Assembly (NCBI RefSeq): GCF_009932435.1
Contig: NZ_BJOU01000001.1
Location: forward strand, 2,406,480 to 2,470,479
Source of the DNA: Gordonia crocea
Lineage (GTDB): Bacteria > Actinomycetota > Actinomycetes > Mycobacteriales > Mycobacteriaceae
Direction of reading: 5' to 3'
Length of the DNA stretch: 64,000 nt
Shown: positions 48,137 through 56,402 of the stretch, piece by piece
Position numbering within the stretch: position 1 is the first letter of the stretch
Layout of the letters: every line of letters begins with the position of its first letter
Program-made: the position numbers and the translations under genes
Notes under the pieces: generated by a model
The model's database searches: none
The model's input: the letters and a program-made list of their open reading frames with translations, nothing else
Told to the model about the DNA's origin: nothing

Positions 48137-49719
48137 GCCGGGACTACGACGCGATCATCATCGGGGCCGGGCACAACGGGCTGATCGCCGCGGCCTACCT
48201 CGCCCGGGCCGGCCGCTCGGTCTGCGTCCTGGAACGCGACAGCATCCCCGGCGGCGCCGTCTCCACCGTCGAGCGGTTCCCCGGCTATGCGGTGGATCGC
48301 GGCTCGTCGGCGCACATCATGATCCGCCACACCCCGATCCTCGACGAGCTGGACCTCCCGCGTTTCGGGTTGCGCTACATCGACTGCGACCCCTGGGCCT
48401 TCGCGCCCGCCGAGAACGACGACGACGAGGCCATCGTCTTCCAGCGCGATCTCGCCGCGACGTGCGCCTCGATCGAACGGTCCTGCGGCCGGGCCGATGC
48501 CGACGCCTACGGCGCGTTCGTGGCCCGCTGGGCACCGCGGGCGCGCGCGACCATGGCGGCGTTCAACCGCGAGCCGACGCCGTCGCGGTTCGCCACCGTC
48601 TTCGCGCGCCCGGGCTGGCGAACGCCCAGCGCACGCCGCTCGGTGGTCGGCCGGCTGTCCTCGATGTCGCAGGACATGCTGGGCTCCGGCGACGCCCTGC
48701 TCGACCGGTGGTTCGATTCCGAGCGACTCAAAGCCGCGCTGGCCTGGTTCGGCGCACAATCCGGTCCGCCCACCGACCTGCCGGGCACCGCCCCCATGGT
48801 CGGCTTCGCCGCACTGATGCACGACATGCCACCCGGGCGGGCCGTCGGCGGCAGCGGCGCCCTCACCGCCGCCCTCGTCGCCCGCCTGCGCGCCGACGGC
48901 GGTGACCTGATCACCGATTCCGCCGCGGTCGCGCTGACGGCCACCGGCCGACAGTGGGAGGTGAGCAGCGCCGACGGGACGGTGCACCGGGCCCGGCACG
49001 TGGTGGCCGCCTGCCACATCACCACGACGCTCGGGCTCCTGCAGGCCGGGGGCTACCCGGCCGCCGACCTCGACCGCTGGCGCCGCTCGATCGTCGTCGG
49101 CAACGGGATCGGGATCGCCGTCCGGTTGGGCACCACCGCACTCCCGGACTATCGGGGCACGCCCGACGGACTGCCCGCCCACGGCCTGCACAGCGGGCTG
49201 GGTCTACTCACCTCGGATCGGGCCCATCTGCGCCGCGCCCACGCGGCCGCGGCCGTCGGTGAGCTCCCCACCCGCCCGGTCGCGCTCCCGATGGGATTCT
49301 CCGCACTCGACCCGTCCATCGCGCCGCCCGGGCGTCACCTGCTCAACGTGTGGGCGCAGTGGCACCCGTTCCACCTGTCCGCGGGACGCTCATGGGCCGA
49401 CGAGGCCCAGCGCGCCGCCGACGCCGTCATCGACGAGATCGACCGATACGCACCGGGATTCGGATCGACGATCGAGCACCGCTACATCCAGACACCCGCC
49501 GACCTGGAATCCGAATTGGGCATGCCGGCGGGGAACATCATGCACGTCGAGATGAGCATCGACCAGATGTTCGGCTGGCGCCCGCACCCCGACCTCGCCG
49601 GGCGATCGGTACCCGGTGCGCGCGGACTCGTCCTCGCCGGCGCGTCGACCCATCCGGGCGGCGGCGTGACCGGGACGAGCGGCCGACTCGCCGCCCGGGC
49701 CATCCTGCGCCGGCGGTAG
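48133..49719 (+). CDS. CrtO/CrtI-like FAD-dependent oxidoreductase, candidate carotenoid ketolase
   Basis: A 528-residue flavoprotein, GTG start coupled to the GNAT gene. The dinucleotide-binding motif is DAIIIGAGHNGLIAAAYLARA. GSSAHIMIRHTPIL and the C-terminal GASTHPGGGVTGTSGR place it in the CrtO / PYROXD2-type branch of the phytoene desaturase superfamily. Rhodococcus CrtO is a beta-carotene 4-ketolase of similar length, so ketolation is the best guess given the carotenoid operon. Amine-oxidase-type alternatives cannot be excluded. It differs clearly from crtI downstream. Confidence 0.72.
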   Translation: MSRDYDAIIIGAGHNGLIAAAYLARAGRSVCVLERDSIPGGAVSTVERFPGYAVDRGSSAHIMIRHTPILDELDLPRFGLRYIDCDPWAFAPAENDDDEAIVFQRDLAATCASIERSCGRADADAYGAFVARWAPRARATMAAFNREPTPSRFATVFARPGWRTPSARRSVVGRLSSMSQDMLGSGDALLDRWFDSERLKAALAWFGAQSGPPTDLPGTAPMVGFAALMHDMPPGRAVGGSGALTAALVARLRADGGDLITDSAAVALTATGRQWEVSSADGTVHRARHVVAACHITTTLGLLQAGGYPAADLDRWRRSIVVGNGIGIAVRLGTTALPDYRGTPDGLPAHGLHSGLGLLTSDRAHLRRAHAAAAVGELPTRPVALPMGFSALDPSIAPPGRHLLNVWAQWHPFHLSAGRSWADEAQRAADAVIDEIDRYAPGFGSTIEHRYIQTPADLESELGMPAGNIMHVEMSIDQMFGWRPHPDLAGRSVPGARGLVLAGASTHPGGGVTGTSGRLAARAILRRR

Positions 49720-49782
49720 GGAGTACGCCGCGCGGTGCCCGGGGTCCCCCGACCCGAGCACCGATCTGGCACGATTGACGGC

Positions 49783-50553
49783 GTGTCGAAGCCCGTGTCC
49801 GGTCCACCCCCGTCCCGGTTGCTCGCCGTCATCGGCGCGGCCCTTCTGTTGGTCCCGATGCTGGCGGGCTGCCTTACCCGCTCGGAAACCGTCGGCGACC
49901 GGTTCTCCGGCGAGATCATCGTGGCCACCGCCGGCGACAATCCGCGCGGCGTCCCCCGCCTCGACATCCCCCAGTCGATGTCGAGCCAGATCTCCCTCTC
50001 CGACTTCACCGGCACCATCTCGCCCGACGGCACCGTGAGCGCGCAGTCGCCGGAATCCTCGCCCACCCCTGAACCGCAACCCCAGCGGGGCCCGACCAAG
50101 ATGGGCACCCGCGCGGTGTACAGCTCGTTGACCGCCGGCCAGTTCAGCCAGCTCGGCGACATCATCGCGGCGGCGTTCAGCGGGACCAACGCCGCCATGG
50201 ACCTCACCACCGTCCGCAGCGGCAACGCCGTGCGGATGACCGGGACGGCCGACTTCACCGATCTCGTCGAAGGCCGCGACGTGGTCTACTTCTCCGTCAC
50301 CTTCAACGGCGAGATCGGCGGGACCAACGGCATCAACGCGCGCGACGACACCGCCGCCTGGGTCATCCCGGCCGGCAAGTCCAGCGATCTCAACGCCGAT
50401 GCCCGCTACCCCGACCCGGCGTCGGCGGCGGTGCCGAGCTGGTCGATCTTCGTCACCGTGCTCTGCCTGGCCACCGTCGGCTTCGTCGCGTGGTACGCGC
50501 GGCGCGAGCGCAAGGCCGACACCACCCCGAGGCCCGGAGCGCCGGCCAGGTGA
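49783..50553 (+). CDS. lppM: LppM family lipoprotein
   Basis: A 256-residue lipoprotein from the GTG at 49783. Its signal peptide ends in MLAGC (Cys30). The LppM domain (SGEIIVATAGDNPRGVP, then GTRAVYSSLTAGQFSQL and RMTGTADFTDL) is followed by a C-terminal membrane helix (IFVTVLCLATVGFVAWYARR), a layout matching Rv2171. Mycobacterial LppM affects phosphatidylinositol mannoside and lipoarabinomannan content and phagosome behaviour. It overlaps the GGPP synthase gene by four bases. Confidence 0.85.
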   Translation: MSKPVSGPPPSRLLAVIGAALLLVPMLAGCLTRSETVGDRFSGEIIVATAGDNPRGVPRLDIPQSMSSQISLSDFTGTISPDGTVSAQSPESSPTPEPQPQRGPTKMGTRAVYSSLTAGQFSQLGDIIAAAFSGTNAAMDLTTVRSGNAVRMTGTADFTDLVEGRDVVYFSVTFNGEIGGTNGINARDDTAAWVIPAGKSSDLNADARYPDPASAAVPSWSIFVTVLCLATVGFVAWYARRERKADTTPRPGAPAR

Positions 50554-51611
50554 CCGACGCCGACCTGGTCGACCGGGTCCAGCACCGCCTGGCCGGTCTG
50601 TTCGACGACGCGCGCGCCGATGCCGATCGAATCGGGGCTCCCGTCCGCGAGGCCACCGACTCCCTCGCCGACTTCGTCCTCCTCGGCGGCAAGCGGGTCC
50701 GCCCGTTGTTCGCCGACGCCGGCCGCGCGGTCGCGCACGGTGTTGCCGGCGCCGCGCCGCTGCCCGACGACTCCGACGACGACATCGTCACCCTCGGCGC
50801 GGCCCTGGAACTGGTCCAAGCCTGCGCGCTGGTGCACGACGACATCATCGACGCCTCCGACACCCGCCGCGGCAACCCGACGGTCCATCGGGTGTTCGCC
50901 GCCCGCCACCGCGCGGGCGACTGGCAGGGCGATCCCGACCGGTTCGGCGAGTCGGTGGCCATCCTGGTCGGCGACCTCGCGCTCGCCTGGGCCGACGACC
51001 TGGCCACCGGGCTGCCCGCCCGGATCGCACCGGCCTGGCGGACCATGCGCACCGAGGTCCTGGCCGGCCAATTGCTCGACATCGGCAGCGAGGCGCGCCG
51101 CGACGAATCGCTCGACGCCGCCCTGCGGGTGATCGTGTACAAGACCGCCGGCTACACGGTGGCGCGCCCCCTGCAGCTCGGTGCCGTCCTCGGCGGCGCC
51201 GACGACCGGCTGGTGGGCGACCTGCGGGCCATCGGCCTGGACCTCGGCCTGGCCTTCCAGCTGCGCGACGACCTGCTCGGCGTGTACGGCGACCCGGCCG
51301 TGACCGGCAAGCCGTCGGGCGACGACCTGGTGACCGGCAAGCGCACCGTCCTCGTCGCCGAGGGATTCGACCGGGCCGACGGGCACGGCGCCGCCCGGCT
51401 GCGCGGCCTGCTGGGCACCGACCTCACCGACGAGGACCTGGCCGACGCACGGGCGATCTTGACCGACTCCGGCGCCCAACGCGCCGTGGAGTCCCGCATC
51501 GATGCCGCACTGGCGTCGGCCCTACACGGAATCGATGCGCTGCCCACCTCCGACGGGGCCCGGGCGCAGTTGGCCGCGCTGGCCCACCGGATCACCCACC
51601 GGGCATCCTGA
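50550..51611 (+). CDS. crtE: Polyprenyl diphosphate synthase, probable geranylgeranyl diphosphate synthase
   Basis: Condenses isopentenyl units; 353 residues, GTG start overlapping lppM (GTGA). The first aspartate-rich motif is LVHDDIIDASDTRRG. The second region reads FQLRDDLLGVYGDP, DDxxG rather than DDxxD, as in mycobacterial IdsA2 (Rv2173), which occupies the same place. Lying beside crtI and crtB, it most likely supplies GGPP for phytoene. The chain length is inferred from context. Confidence 0.85.
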   Translation: MTDADLVDRVQHRLAGLFDDARADADRIGAPVREATDSLADFVLLGGKRVRPLFADAGRAVAHGVAGAAPLPDDSDDDIVTLGAALELVQACALVHDDIIDASDTRRGNPTVHRVFAARHRAGDWQGDPDRFGESVAILVGDLALAWADDLATGLPARIAPAWRTMRTEVLAGQLLDIGSEARRDESLDAALRVIVYKTAGYTVARPLQLGAVLGGADDRLVGDLRAIGLDLGLAFQLRDDLLGVYGDPAVTGKPSGDDLVTGKRTVLVAEGFDRADGHGAARLRGLLGTDLTDEDLADARAILTDSGAQRAVESRIDAALASALHGIDALPTSDGARAQLAALAHRITHRAS

Positions 51612-51613
51612 CG

Positions 51614-53188
51614 ATGGCCGCATTGCGCCGCGTCCCCGGCCCGACCGAGCACGTCGTCGTCATCGGCGCCGGTCTGGCCGGCCTGTCGGCCGCGCTGTAC
51701 CTGCGCGGCGCCGGCCACGACGTCACCGTGGTCGACGCCGCCGACGCACCCGGCGGCCTGGTGCGCACCGAGGAACTGACCGCCGGCGACGGATCGGTCC
51801 ACCGGTTCGACACCGGCGCCACGATCCTCACCATGCCCGAGCTGGCCCTCGACGCCGTCGCCGCCGGCGGTGGGGACCGGGCCGCCGCGGCCGCCGCCCT
51901 CGACCTGCGGCCGGTCGACCCCTCTTATGTCGCGCGGTTCGCCGACGGCGCGCAGCTGGCGGTCGCCGGCGGGCGGGCCGACCGCATCCGCGAGATCGCC
52001 GCGGTCTTCGGCACCGAGACCGCCGACGGCGCGGACCGGCTCACCGATTGGCTCGAACGGCTCTACCGGATCGAATTCGACGCCTTTATAGACCGCAACC
52101 ACGACGGGCTCGCCGACTTCGTCCGCGGCGACCTGCGGGCCGCGACGACCGCCTTGGTGCGCCACGGCGCCGTGCGGGGACTGACCGGCGCGATCAACCG
52201 GTTCGTCACCGACGACCGGTTGCAGCGCGTGTACTCCTTCCAATCCCTCTACGCCGGGGTACCGCCGGCCCGCGCCGCCGCGATCTACGGGGTGATCGCC
52301 CACATGGACATCGGGATGGGCGTGAGTTATCCGGCCACCGGTATGGGCCGGTTGGGCGAGGTGCTGGCCGAAGCGCTGACCGCCGCGGGCGGCGGGCTGC
52401 GCCTGGCCACGCGCGCCACCGCGCTGCACCACGACGACCGCCGGATCACCGGCGTGACCGTGGTCGGCCCGGCCGGGGACACCGAGGTGGTGCGCGCCGA
52501 TGCCGTGGTCGCCGCCTGCGGCGCCGTCGGGCTGCGTCGGCTGCTCGCCCCGCTGCGGCGCCGCCCGGCGAAAGACCGGATCCGGTATTCGCCCAGCGCG
52601 GTCGTCGCCCACCTCGCCGTCGCCGAATCGGCCACCGCACAGTGGCCCGGGGACCACCACACCATCGACTTCGGCCACGAGTGGGAGCAGACCTTCGCCG
52701 AGATCGCGCCCCGCCGACCCGGTCGCGGGTCGGTGATGAGCGACCCGTCGGTGCTGATGACCCGGCCCGCCGTCACGTCGCCGGGGTTCACCGCGGCCGG
52801 CCGCGAATCCGTGTCGGTCCTGTGGCCGTGCCCGAACCTGGTCGCGGCGCCGCTGCCATGGCCGGAGACGGCGCCGGCCTATGTCGCCGAGTCGCTGGGG
52901 CGGCTCGGACGCCGCGGATACCCGGGTATCGACGCCGCCGAAGTGCTGCGCATCGACACCCCGTCGTCGTGGTCGGCGCGCGGCTATTCGGCGGGGACAC
53001 CGTTCGCCGCGGCGCACACCGTGACCCAGACCGGCCCGCTGCGGACCCGCAACCTGTCCCGAGACTGGTCGAACCTGGTGATCGCCGGCGCCGACACCGT
53101 GCCCGGAGTGGGCATTCCGCCGGTCTTGGTCTCCGGGCGGCTGGCCGCCGACCGCATCACCGAGTTGCCCGCTCGGGAACGTCGATGA
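51614..53188 (+). CDS. crtI: Phytoene desaturase
   Basis: FAD-dependent enzyme that desaturates phytoene towards lycopene; 524 residues, start two bases after crtE. The FAD motif is HVVVIGAGLAGLSAALYL, then DAADAPGGLVRTEE. The C-terminal carotenoid signature VIAGADTVPGVGIPPVLVSG is clear. A longer in-frame extension upstream is only a shadow of crtE. It overlaps mptA by four bases (ATGA). Confidence 0.92.
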   Translation: MAALRRVPGPTEHVVVIGAGLAGLSAALYLRGAGHDVTVVDAADAPGGLVRTEELTAGDGSVHRFDTGATILTMPELALDAVAAGGGDRAAAAAALDLRPVDPSYVARFADGAQLAVAGGRADRIREIAAVFGTETADGADRLTDWLERLYRIEFDAFIDRNHDGLADFVRGDLRAATTALVRHGAVRGLTGAINRFVTDDRLQRVYSFQSLYAGVPPARAAAIYGVIAHMDIGMGVSYPATGMGRLGEVLAEALTAAGGGLRLATRATALHHDDRRITGVTVVGPAGDTEVVRADAVVAACGAVGLRRLLAPLRRRPAKDRIRYSPSAVVAHLAVAESATAQWPGDHHTIDFGHEWEQTFAEIAPRRPGRGSVMSDPSVLMTRPAVTSPGFTAAGRESVSVLWPCPNLVAAPLPWPETAPAYVAESLGRLGRRGYPGIDAAEVLRIDTPSSWSARGYSAGTPFAAAHTVTQTGPLRTRNLSRDWSNLVIAGADTVPGVGIPPVLVSGRLAADRITELPARERR

Positions 53189-54741
53189 GCTCGGCCCGCA
53201 CCGTCGCGCCCGGCGGGGACGCCTACGATCGCACCGTGGCGACGCAGGAGACTCGGTGGTGGCGGCAGTGGGAGTTCCCCGTCGGCACACTGGGGTCCAT
53301 CCTCGTCGCGCTCGGCGCGTTCGGGGTTGCCGACATCCCGCGGATCAACACGGTCGCACAAAACGCCGGGTGGGCGTGGATCACCTACGGCCACGGCAAA
53401 ACCCTTGCCGCAGTGACGTTCTGGACCGGAGTGGCCGTCCTCGTCTACTGCTGGGTCCGGATCGGGCGGCGGGTCGCCGACACCGGCCGTCCCCCCGTCC
53501 CGGTACGCCACATCCAGGCAACGGTGCTGGCCTGGGCGGCCCCGCTGACGATGACCGTGCCCGTCTACAGCCGCGACGTCTACGCCTACCTCGCGCAGGC
53601 CCAGGTGTTCCGTGCCGGTTTCAACCCCTATTCCGACGGCCCGGTGCACGCCCCCGGCCCGATGGTGGACTCGATGGCCCAGGTGTGGTCGGCCACCACC
53701 GCGCCCTATGGCCCGACGTTCATGTGGCTGGGCCGGGCGGTGGCGGCACTGGCCGACGACAACGTCATTCTCGGCGTCCAGCTCATGCGCGCCGTGCTGA
53801 TCCCGGGCCTGCTCGCCAGCCTGTGGGCGGTCCCCCGCCTGGCCCGACGGTTCGGGGCGTCGCCGCAGCAGGGGCTGTGGTTGGCCCTGCTCAACCCGAT
53901 GATCCTCATCCACCTGGTGGCCGGTGCCCACGTCGAGCTGTTGATGATGGGGGTCCTGGTCACCGGGGTGACGCTGGCGGCAACCGGGCGGCACGCGACG
54001 GGGCTGGCGGTGCTGGGGCTCGCCGCGACCATCAAGATCACCGCGGCGATCGCCATCCCGTTCGTCTTCTGGATCTGGCTGGCACACTTGCGCGAGAAGG
54101 GCCGCGACGACGCCGTCGGCCCGCGGCGCACCGCAGCGGTGTTCGCCGCGACGGCGGGCATCCCCCTGGCCGTCTTCACCGCGATCACCCTGGCCAGCGG
54201 CCTCGGGCTCGGATGGCTGACCGGTCTGGGCTGGGCCGGGCGCATCATCAACTGGCTGTCGCTGCCCACCCTGGTCGGCCACCTCATCACCTGGGCCGCA
54301 GCCCCATGGCAGGCCTGGAACCTGCAATCGGTGTTGGTCTACACCCGCGGCGCGGGGATGGTCCTGCTCGCAGCGATCCTCTGTTGGCTGTGGATCCGCT
54401 TCCGCCACGACGCCCGCAGCGCCATGACCGGGATGGTCCTGGCGATGCTGGCGGTCCTGCTGCTCGAGCCGTCGACGCTGCCCTGGTACTACACCTGGGT
54501 GCTCTGTCTCGCGGTGGCGCTGCCGTTGGCCCCGTGGATCCGCGCGGTGGTGGTCGCCGCGTCCACGGTGCAGTTGATCGTGTTCCAGCCCGACGACTCG
54601 ATCGCGCTCTACCAGCCGCTCGGGCTGGTCATCGCCTTCTCCCTCGGCACGCTGGCCGCGGTGTCGCTGCTGCGCCCGGACCCGCTGCGCCTGCGCCTGC
54701 GGTCCGGCCCGCGCGATGCGCCGGCGGCCGTGCCCCGATGA
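53185..54741 (+). CDS. mptA: Alpha-(1->6)-mannopyranosyltransferase of lipomannan synthesis
   Basis: A GT-C fold polyprenol-phosphomannose-dependent glycosyltransferase, 518 residues, about 12 membrane helices. The catalytic loop is in PVYSRDVYAYLAQAQVF; NPYSDGPVHAPGP and AGAHVELLMMG are typical of the MptA/MptB group. Its position beside idsA2/crtE and pknL equals Rv2174, so mptA rather than mptB is favoured. Start and stop overlap crtI and crtB by four bases each, embedding it in the carotenoid operon. Confidence 0.87.
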   Translation: MSSARTVAPGGDAYDRTVATQETRWWRQWEFPVGTLGSILVALGAFGVADIPRINTVAQNAGWAWITYGHGKTLAAVTFWTGVAVLVYCWVRIGRRVADTGRPPVPVRHIQATVLAWAAPLTMTVPVYSRDVYAYLAQAQVFRAGFNPYSDGPVHAPGPMVDSMAQVWSATTAPYGPTFMWLGRAVAALADDNVILGVQLMRAVLIPGLLASLWAVPRLARRFGASPQQGLWLALLNPMILIHLVAGAHVELLMMGVLVTGVTLAATGRHATGLAVLGLAATIKITAAIAIPFVFWIWLAHLREKGRDDAVGPRRTAAVFAATAGIPLAVFTAITLASGLGLGWLTGLGWAGRIINWLSLPTLVGHLITWAAAPWQAWNLQSVLVYTRGAGMVLLAAILCWLWIRFRHDARSAMTGMVLAMLAVLLLEPSTLPWYYTWVLCLAVALPLAPWIRAVVVAASTVQLIVFQPDDSIALYQPLGLVIAFSLGTLAAVSLLRPDPLRLRLRSGPRDAPAAVPR

Positions 54742-55715
54742 CCGCCGACCGCGGGTACCGGGTCGCCGAGTCGCTGAGCGCCATCCACGGGCGCACCTAC
54801 CACCTGGCCTCCCGCCTCCTGCCCGCTCCGCAGCGGCGCGCCGTTCACGCACTCTATGGGTTTGCCCGCACCGCCGACGACATCGTCGACCTCCCGGTCG
54901 TCGGGCCCGATGACCGGCTGGCCCGGCTCGACGCGCTTTTTGCCGGGCTCGACGCGACCCGGTCCGGAGGACCGATAGAAATCGACCGGTCCGGAGGACC
55001 GATAGAAATCGACCGGTCCGGAGGACCGATAGAAATCGACCGGTCCGGAGGACCGATAGATGTCCGGCTGCCGCCCGACACGATCGCCCTTCTCGCCGCC
55101 GTGGCCGATGCATCCCAGCGCTTCGGCCTGACCCCGGGCCAGTTCGCGGCCTTCCACCACTCGATGCGGATGGATCTGCCCGCCGCACCCGAGTTCACCG
55201 ACCGGTATCGGGACATGGCCCACCTGCGCGAATACACCCGGGGATCGGCGGCGGTGATCGGCGAGATGCTGGTCCCGCTCCTGGGCGCCGACGCGACCCG
55301 ACCGGACACTCTCGCCCACGCCGGCGCCCTAGGCGAGGCCTTCCAGCTGACCAACTTCCTGCGCGACGTCGGTGAGGACCTCGACCGGAACCGCATCTAC
55401 CTCCCCGCCGACGAACTGGCGGCCTTCGGAGTCGACGAGGCGGGGCTGCGCGCCTGCCGGGAACGCGCCCGGGTGTCCCGGCCGGTGCGTCGGGCCATCG
55501 CGCACCTGGTGGCGGTCAACCGCGATTGGTACCGCCGGGCCGACGCCGGGATCGAGGACCTGCCGCGGCGGACCCGGCCGGCGATCCGGGCCGCGGCGAG
55601 GTCCTACGCCGACATCCTGCGGGTGATCGAAGAGCGCGGTTACGACGTGTTCGCCGGCCGGGCCGTCGTCCCCGCCCGCACCCGGGTCCGCCACGCCGTC
55701 GCGGCACTGTTCTGA
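54738..55715 (+). CDS. crtB: Phytoene synthase with an internal nine-residue repeat
   Basis: Condenses two GGPP into phytoene; 325 residues, ATG overlapping mptA. The two aspartate-rich motifs are FARTADDIVDL and NFLRDVGEDLDRNRIYLP, with YTRGSAAVIGEMLVPLL between. Between residues 75 and 108, RSGGPIEID occurs three times plus a partial copy, a surface insertion between early helices caused by a 27-bp DNA repeat. Its ATA codons are unusual for this genome. Catalytic motifs are intact. Confidence 0.93.
   Translation: MTADRGYRVAESLSAIHGRTYHLASRLLPAPQRRAVHALYGFARTADDIVDLPVVGPDDRLARLDALFAGLDATRSGGPIEIDRSGGPIEIDRSGGPIEIDRSGGPIDVRLPPDTIALLAAVADASQRFGLTPGQFAAFHHSMRMDLPAAPEFTDRYRDMAHLREYTRGSAAVIGEMLVPLLGADATRPDTLAHAGALGEAFQLTNFLRDVGEDLDRNRIYLPADELAAFGVDEAGLRACRERARVSRPVRRAIAHLVAVNRDWYRRADAGIEDLPRRTRPAIRAAARSYADILRVIEERGYDVFAGRAVVPARTRVRHAVAALF
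54960..55060. repeat. 27-bp tandem repeat inside crtB
   Basis: Units at 54960-54986, 54987-55013 and 55014-55040 are identical, and a fourth is partial (55041-55060). Each unit contains the hairpin-forming CGGTCC-GGA-GGACCG. Sequence identity indicates recent expansion. Confidence 0.95.
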
Positions 55716-55751
55716 CCGTTCCGCCGTCGCGTTCCGTGGACCGCTTCGCAG

Positions 55752-56354
55752 TCAGGGGCGCAAGACGGGCAGCAGCAACGCGTCGAGCGCGGTACCCAGT
55801 TCGCCCGGCGGTGGCGAGAAGACACAGGTCGACCCGATCCGCACGATCCAGTGCGCCAGGGCCAGCGCGTCCTGCTCCGCGACCATCCCGGCGGCCATCG
55901 CGGCCGTCAGCAGCGGGGCGGTGACCTGGGCCGCCTCGTCCAGCAGCGCGTCGAGTCGGCGGGTGGCGAGCCTGCCCACCCACTCGGCCTCGTCGCGGAT
56001 CAGTTTGCCGACCACCGGGTGCTCGCGGATCTGACGCACCGATTCGGCCAGGAACACGGTGATCACCCGTGGCCCCTCGACGCCGTCGACGACCTCGGGG
56101 ATGCGTCCGATCAGTCGGTGGCCGTCTCGGGCGATGACCGCCAGGACGGCGTCATCGACCGACCCCAGATTGCGGTAGACCGTGCTCGGTGCGACACCGG
56201 CCTCACGGGCGATGTCGGCCACCGAGGTCTTCGACAGGCCGTGCCGGGCCAGACAGGCGACAGTGGCGTCGAGCAGCGGGTCGAGTCGGGCCGGTGGCTG
56301 TGCCGGAAGCCGCTCGACGAGCTGTGGGATGGGGATGATCGTGGCGACATGCAT
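55752..56354 (-). CDS. TetR family transcriptional regulator
   Basis: A 200-residue repressor-type protein. The helix-turn-helix is TSVADIAREAGVAPSTVYRN, about residues 43-62. The ligand domain has no recognisable subfamily. It is divergent from the DUF2236 gene, with 48 bases between start codons packed with inverted repeats, so it probably controls that gene and itself. It converges on crtB. Confidence 0.88.
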   Translation of the reverse strand: MHVATIIPIPQLVERLPAQPPARLDPLLDATVACLARHGLSKTSVADIAREAGVAPSTVYRNLGSVDDAVLAVIARDGHRLIGRIPEVVDGVEGPRVITVFLAESVRQIREHPVVGKLIRDEAEWVGRLATRRLDALLDEAAQVTAPLLTAAMAAGMVAEQDALALAHWIVRIGSTCVFSPPPGELGTALDALLLPVLRP

Positions 56355-56396
56355 GATTGCAACAATCTTGTGCTATTCGTTGCAATCGTGCAAGAT
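56355..56396. promoter_or_regulatory. Operator-like inverted repeats between tetR and the DUF2236 gene
   Basis: GATTGCAAC (56355-56363) and GTTGCAATC (56379-56387) form a perfect 9-bp inverted repeat. ATCTTG (56365-56370) and CAAGAT (56391-56396) form a second, interleaved one. The pair fills the divergent spacer and abuts the tetR start codon. The local base composition is AT-rich. Confidence 0.6.
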
Positions 56397-56402
56397 GTGA
56401 CC

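Noticed and set aside
49770..49785. Leaderless promoter CACGAT before lppM
   Set aside because: The hexamer fits TANNNT poorly, and the gene is 63 bases downstream of the CrtO-like gene in an operon, so a separate promoter is not needed.
50399..51613. N-terminal extension making a 929-residue CrtI
   Set aside because: The upstream part is an out-of-frame reading of crtE rich in R, P and G. The ATG at 51614 begins a normal CrtI.
54960..55060. CRISPR-like array
   Set aside because: The 27-bp units are directly contiguous with no spacers and are translated in frame inside crtB.
55851..56402. N-terminal extension of the DUF2236 protein
   Set aside because: It overlaps tetR in antisense and is not protein-like. 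The ATG at 56403 follows the operator spacer.
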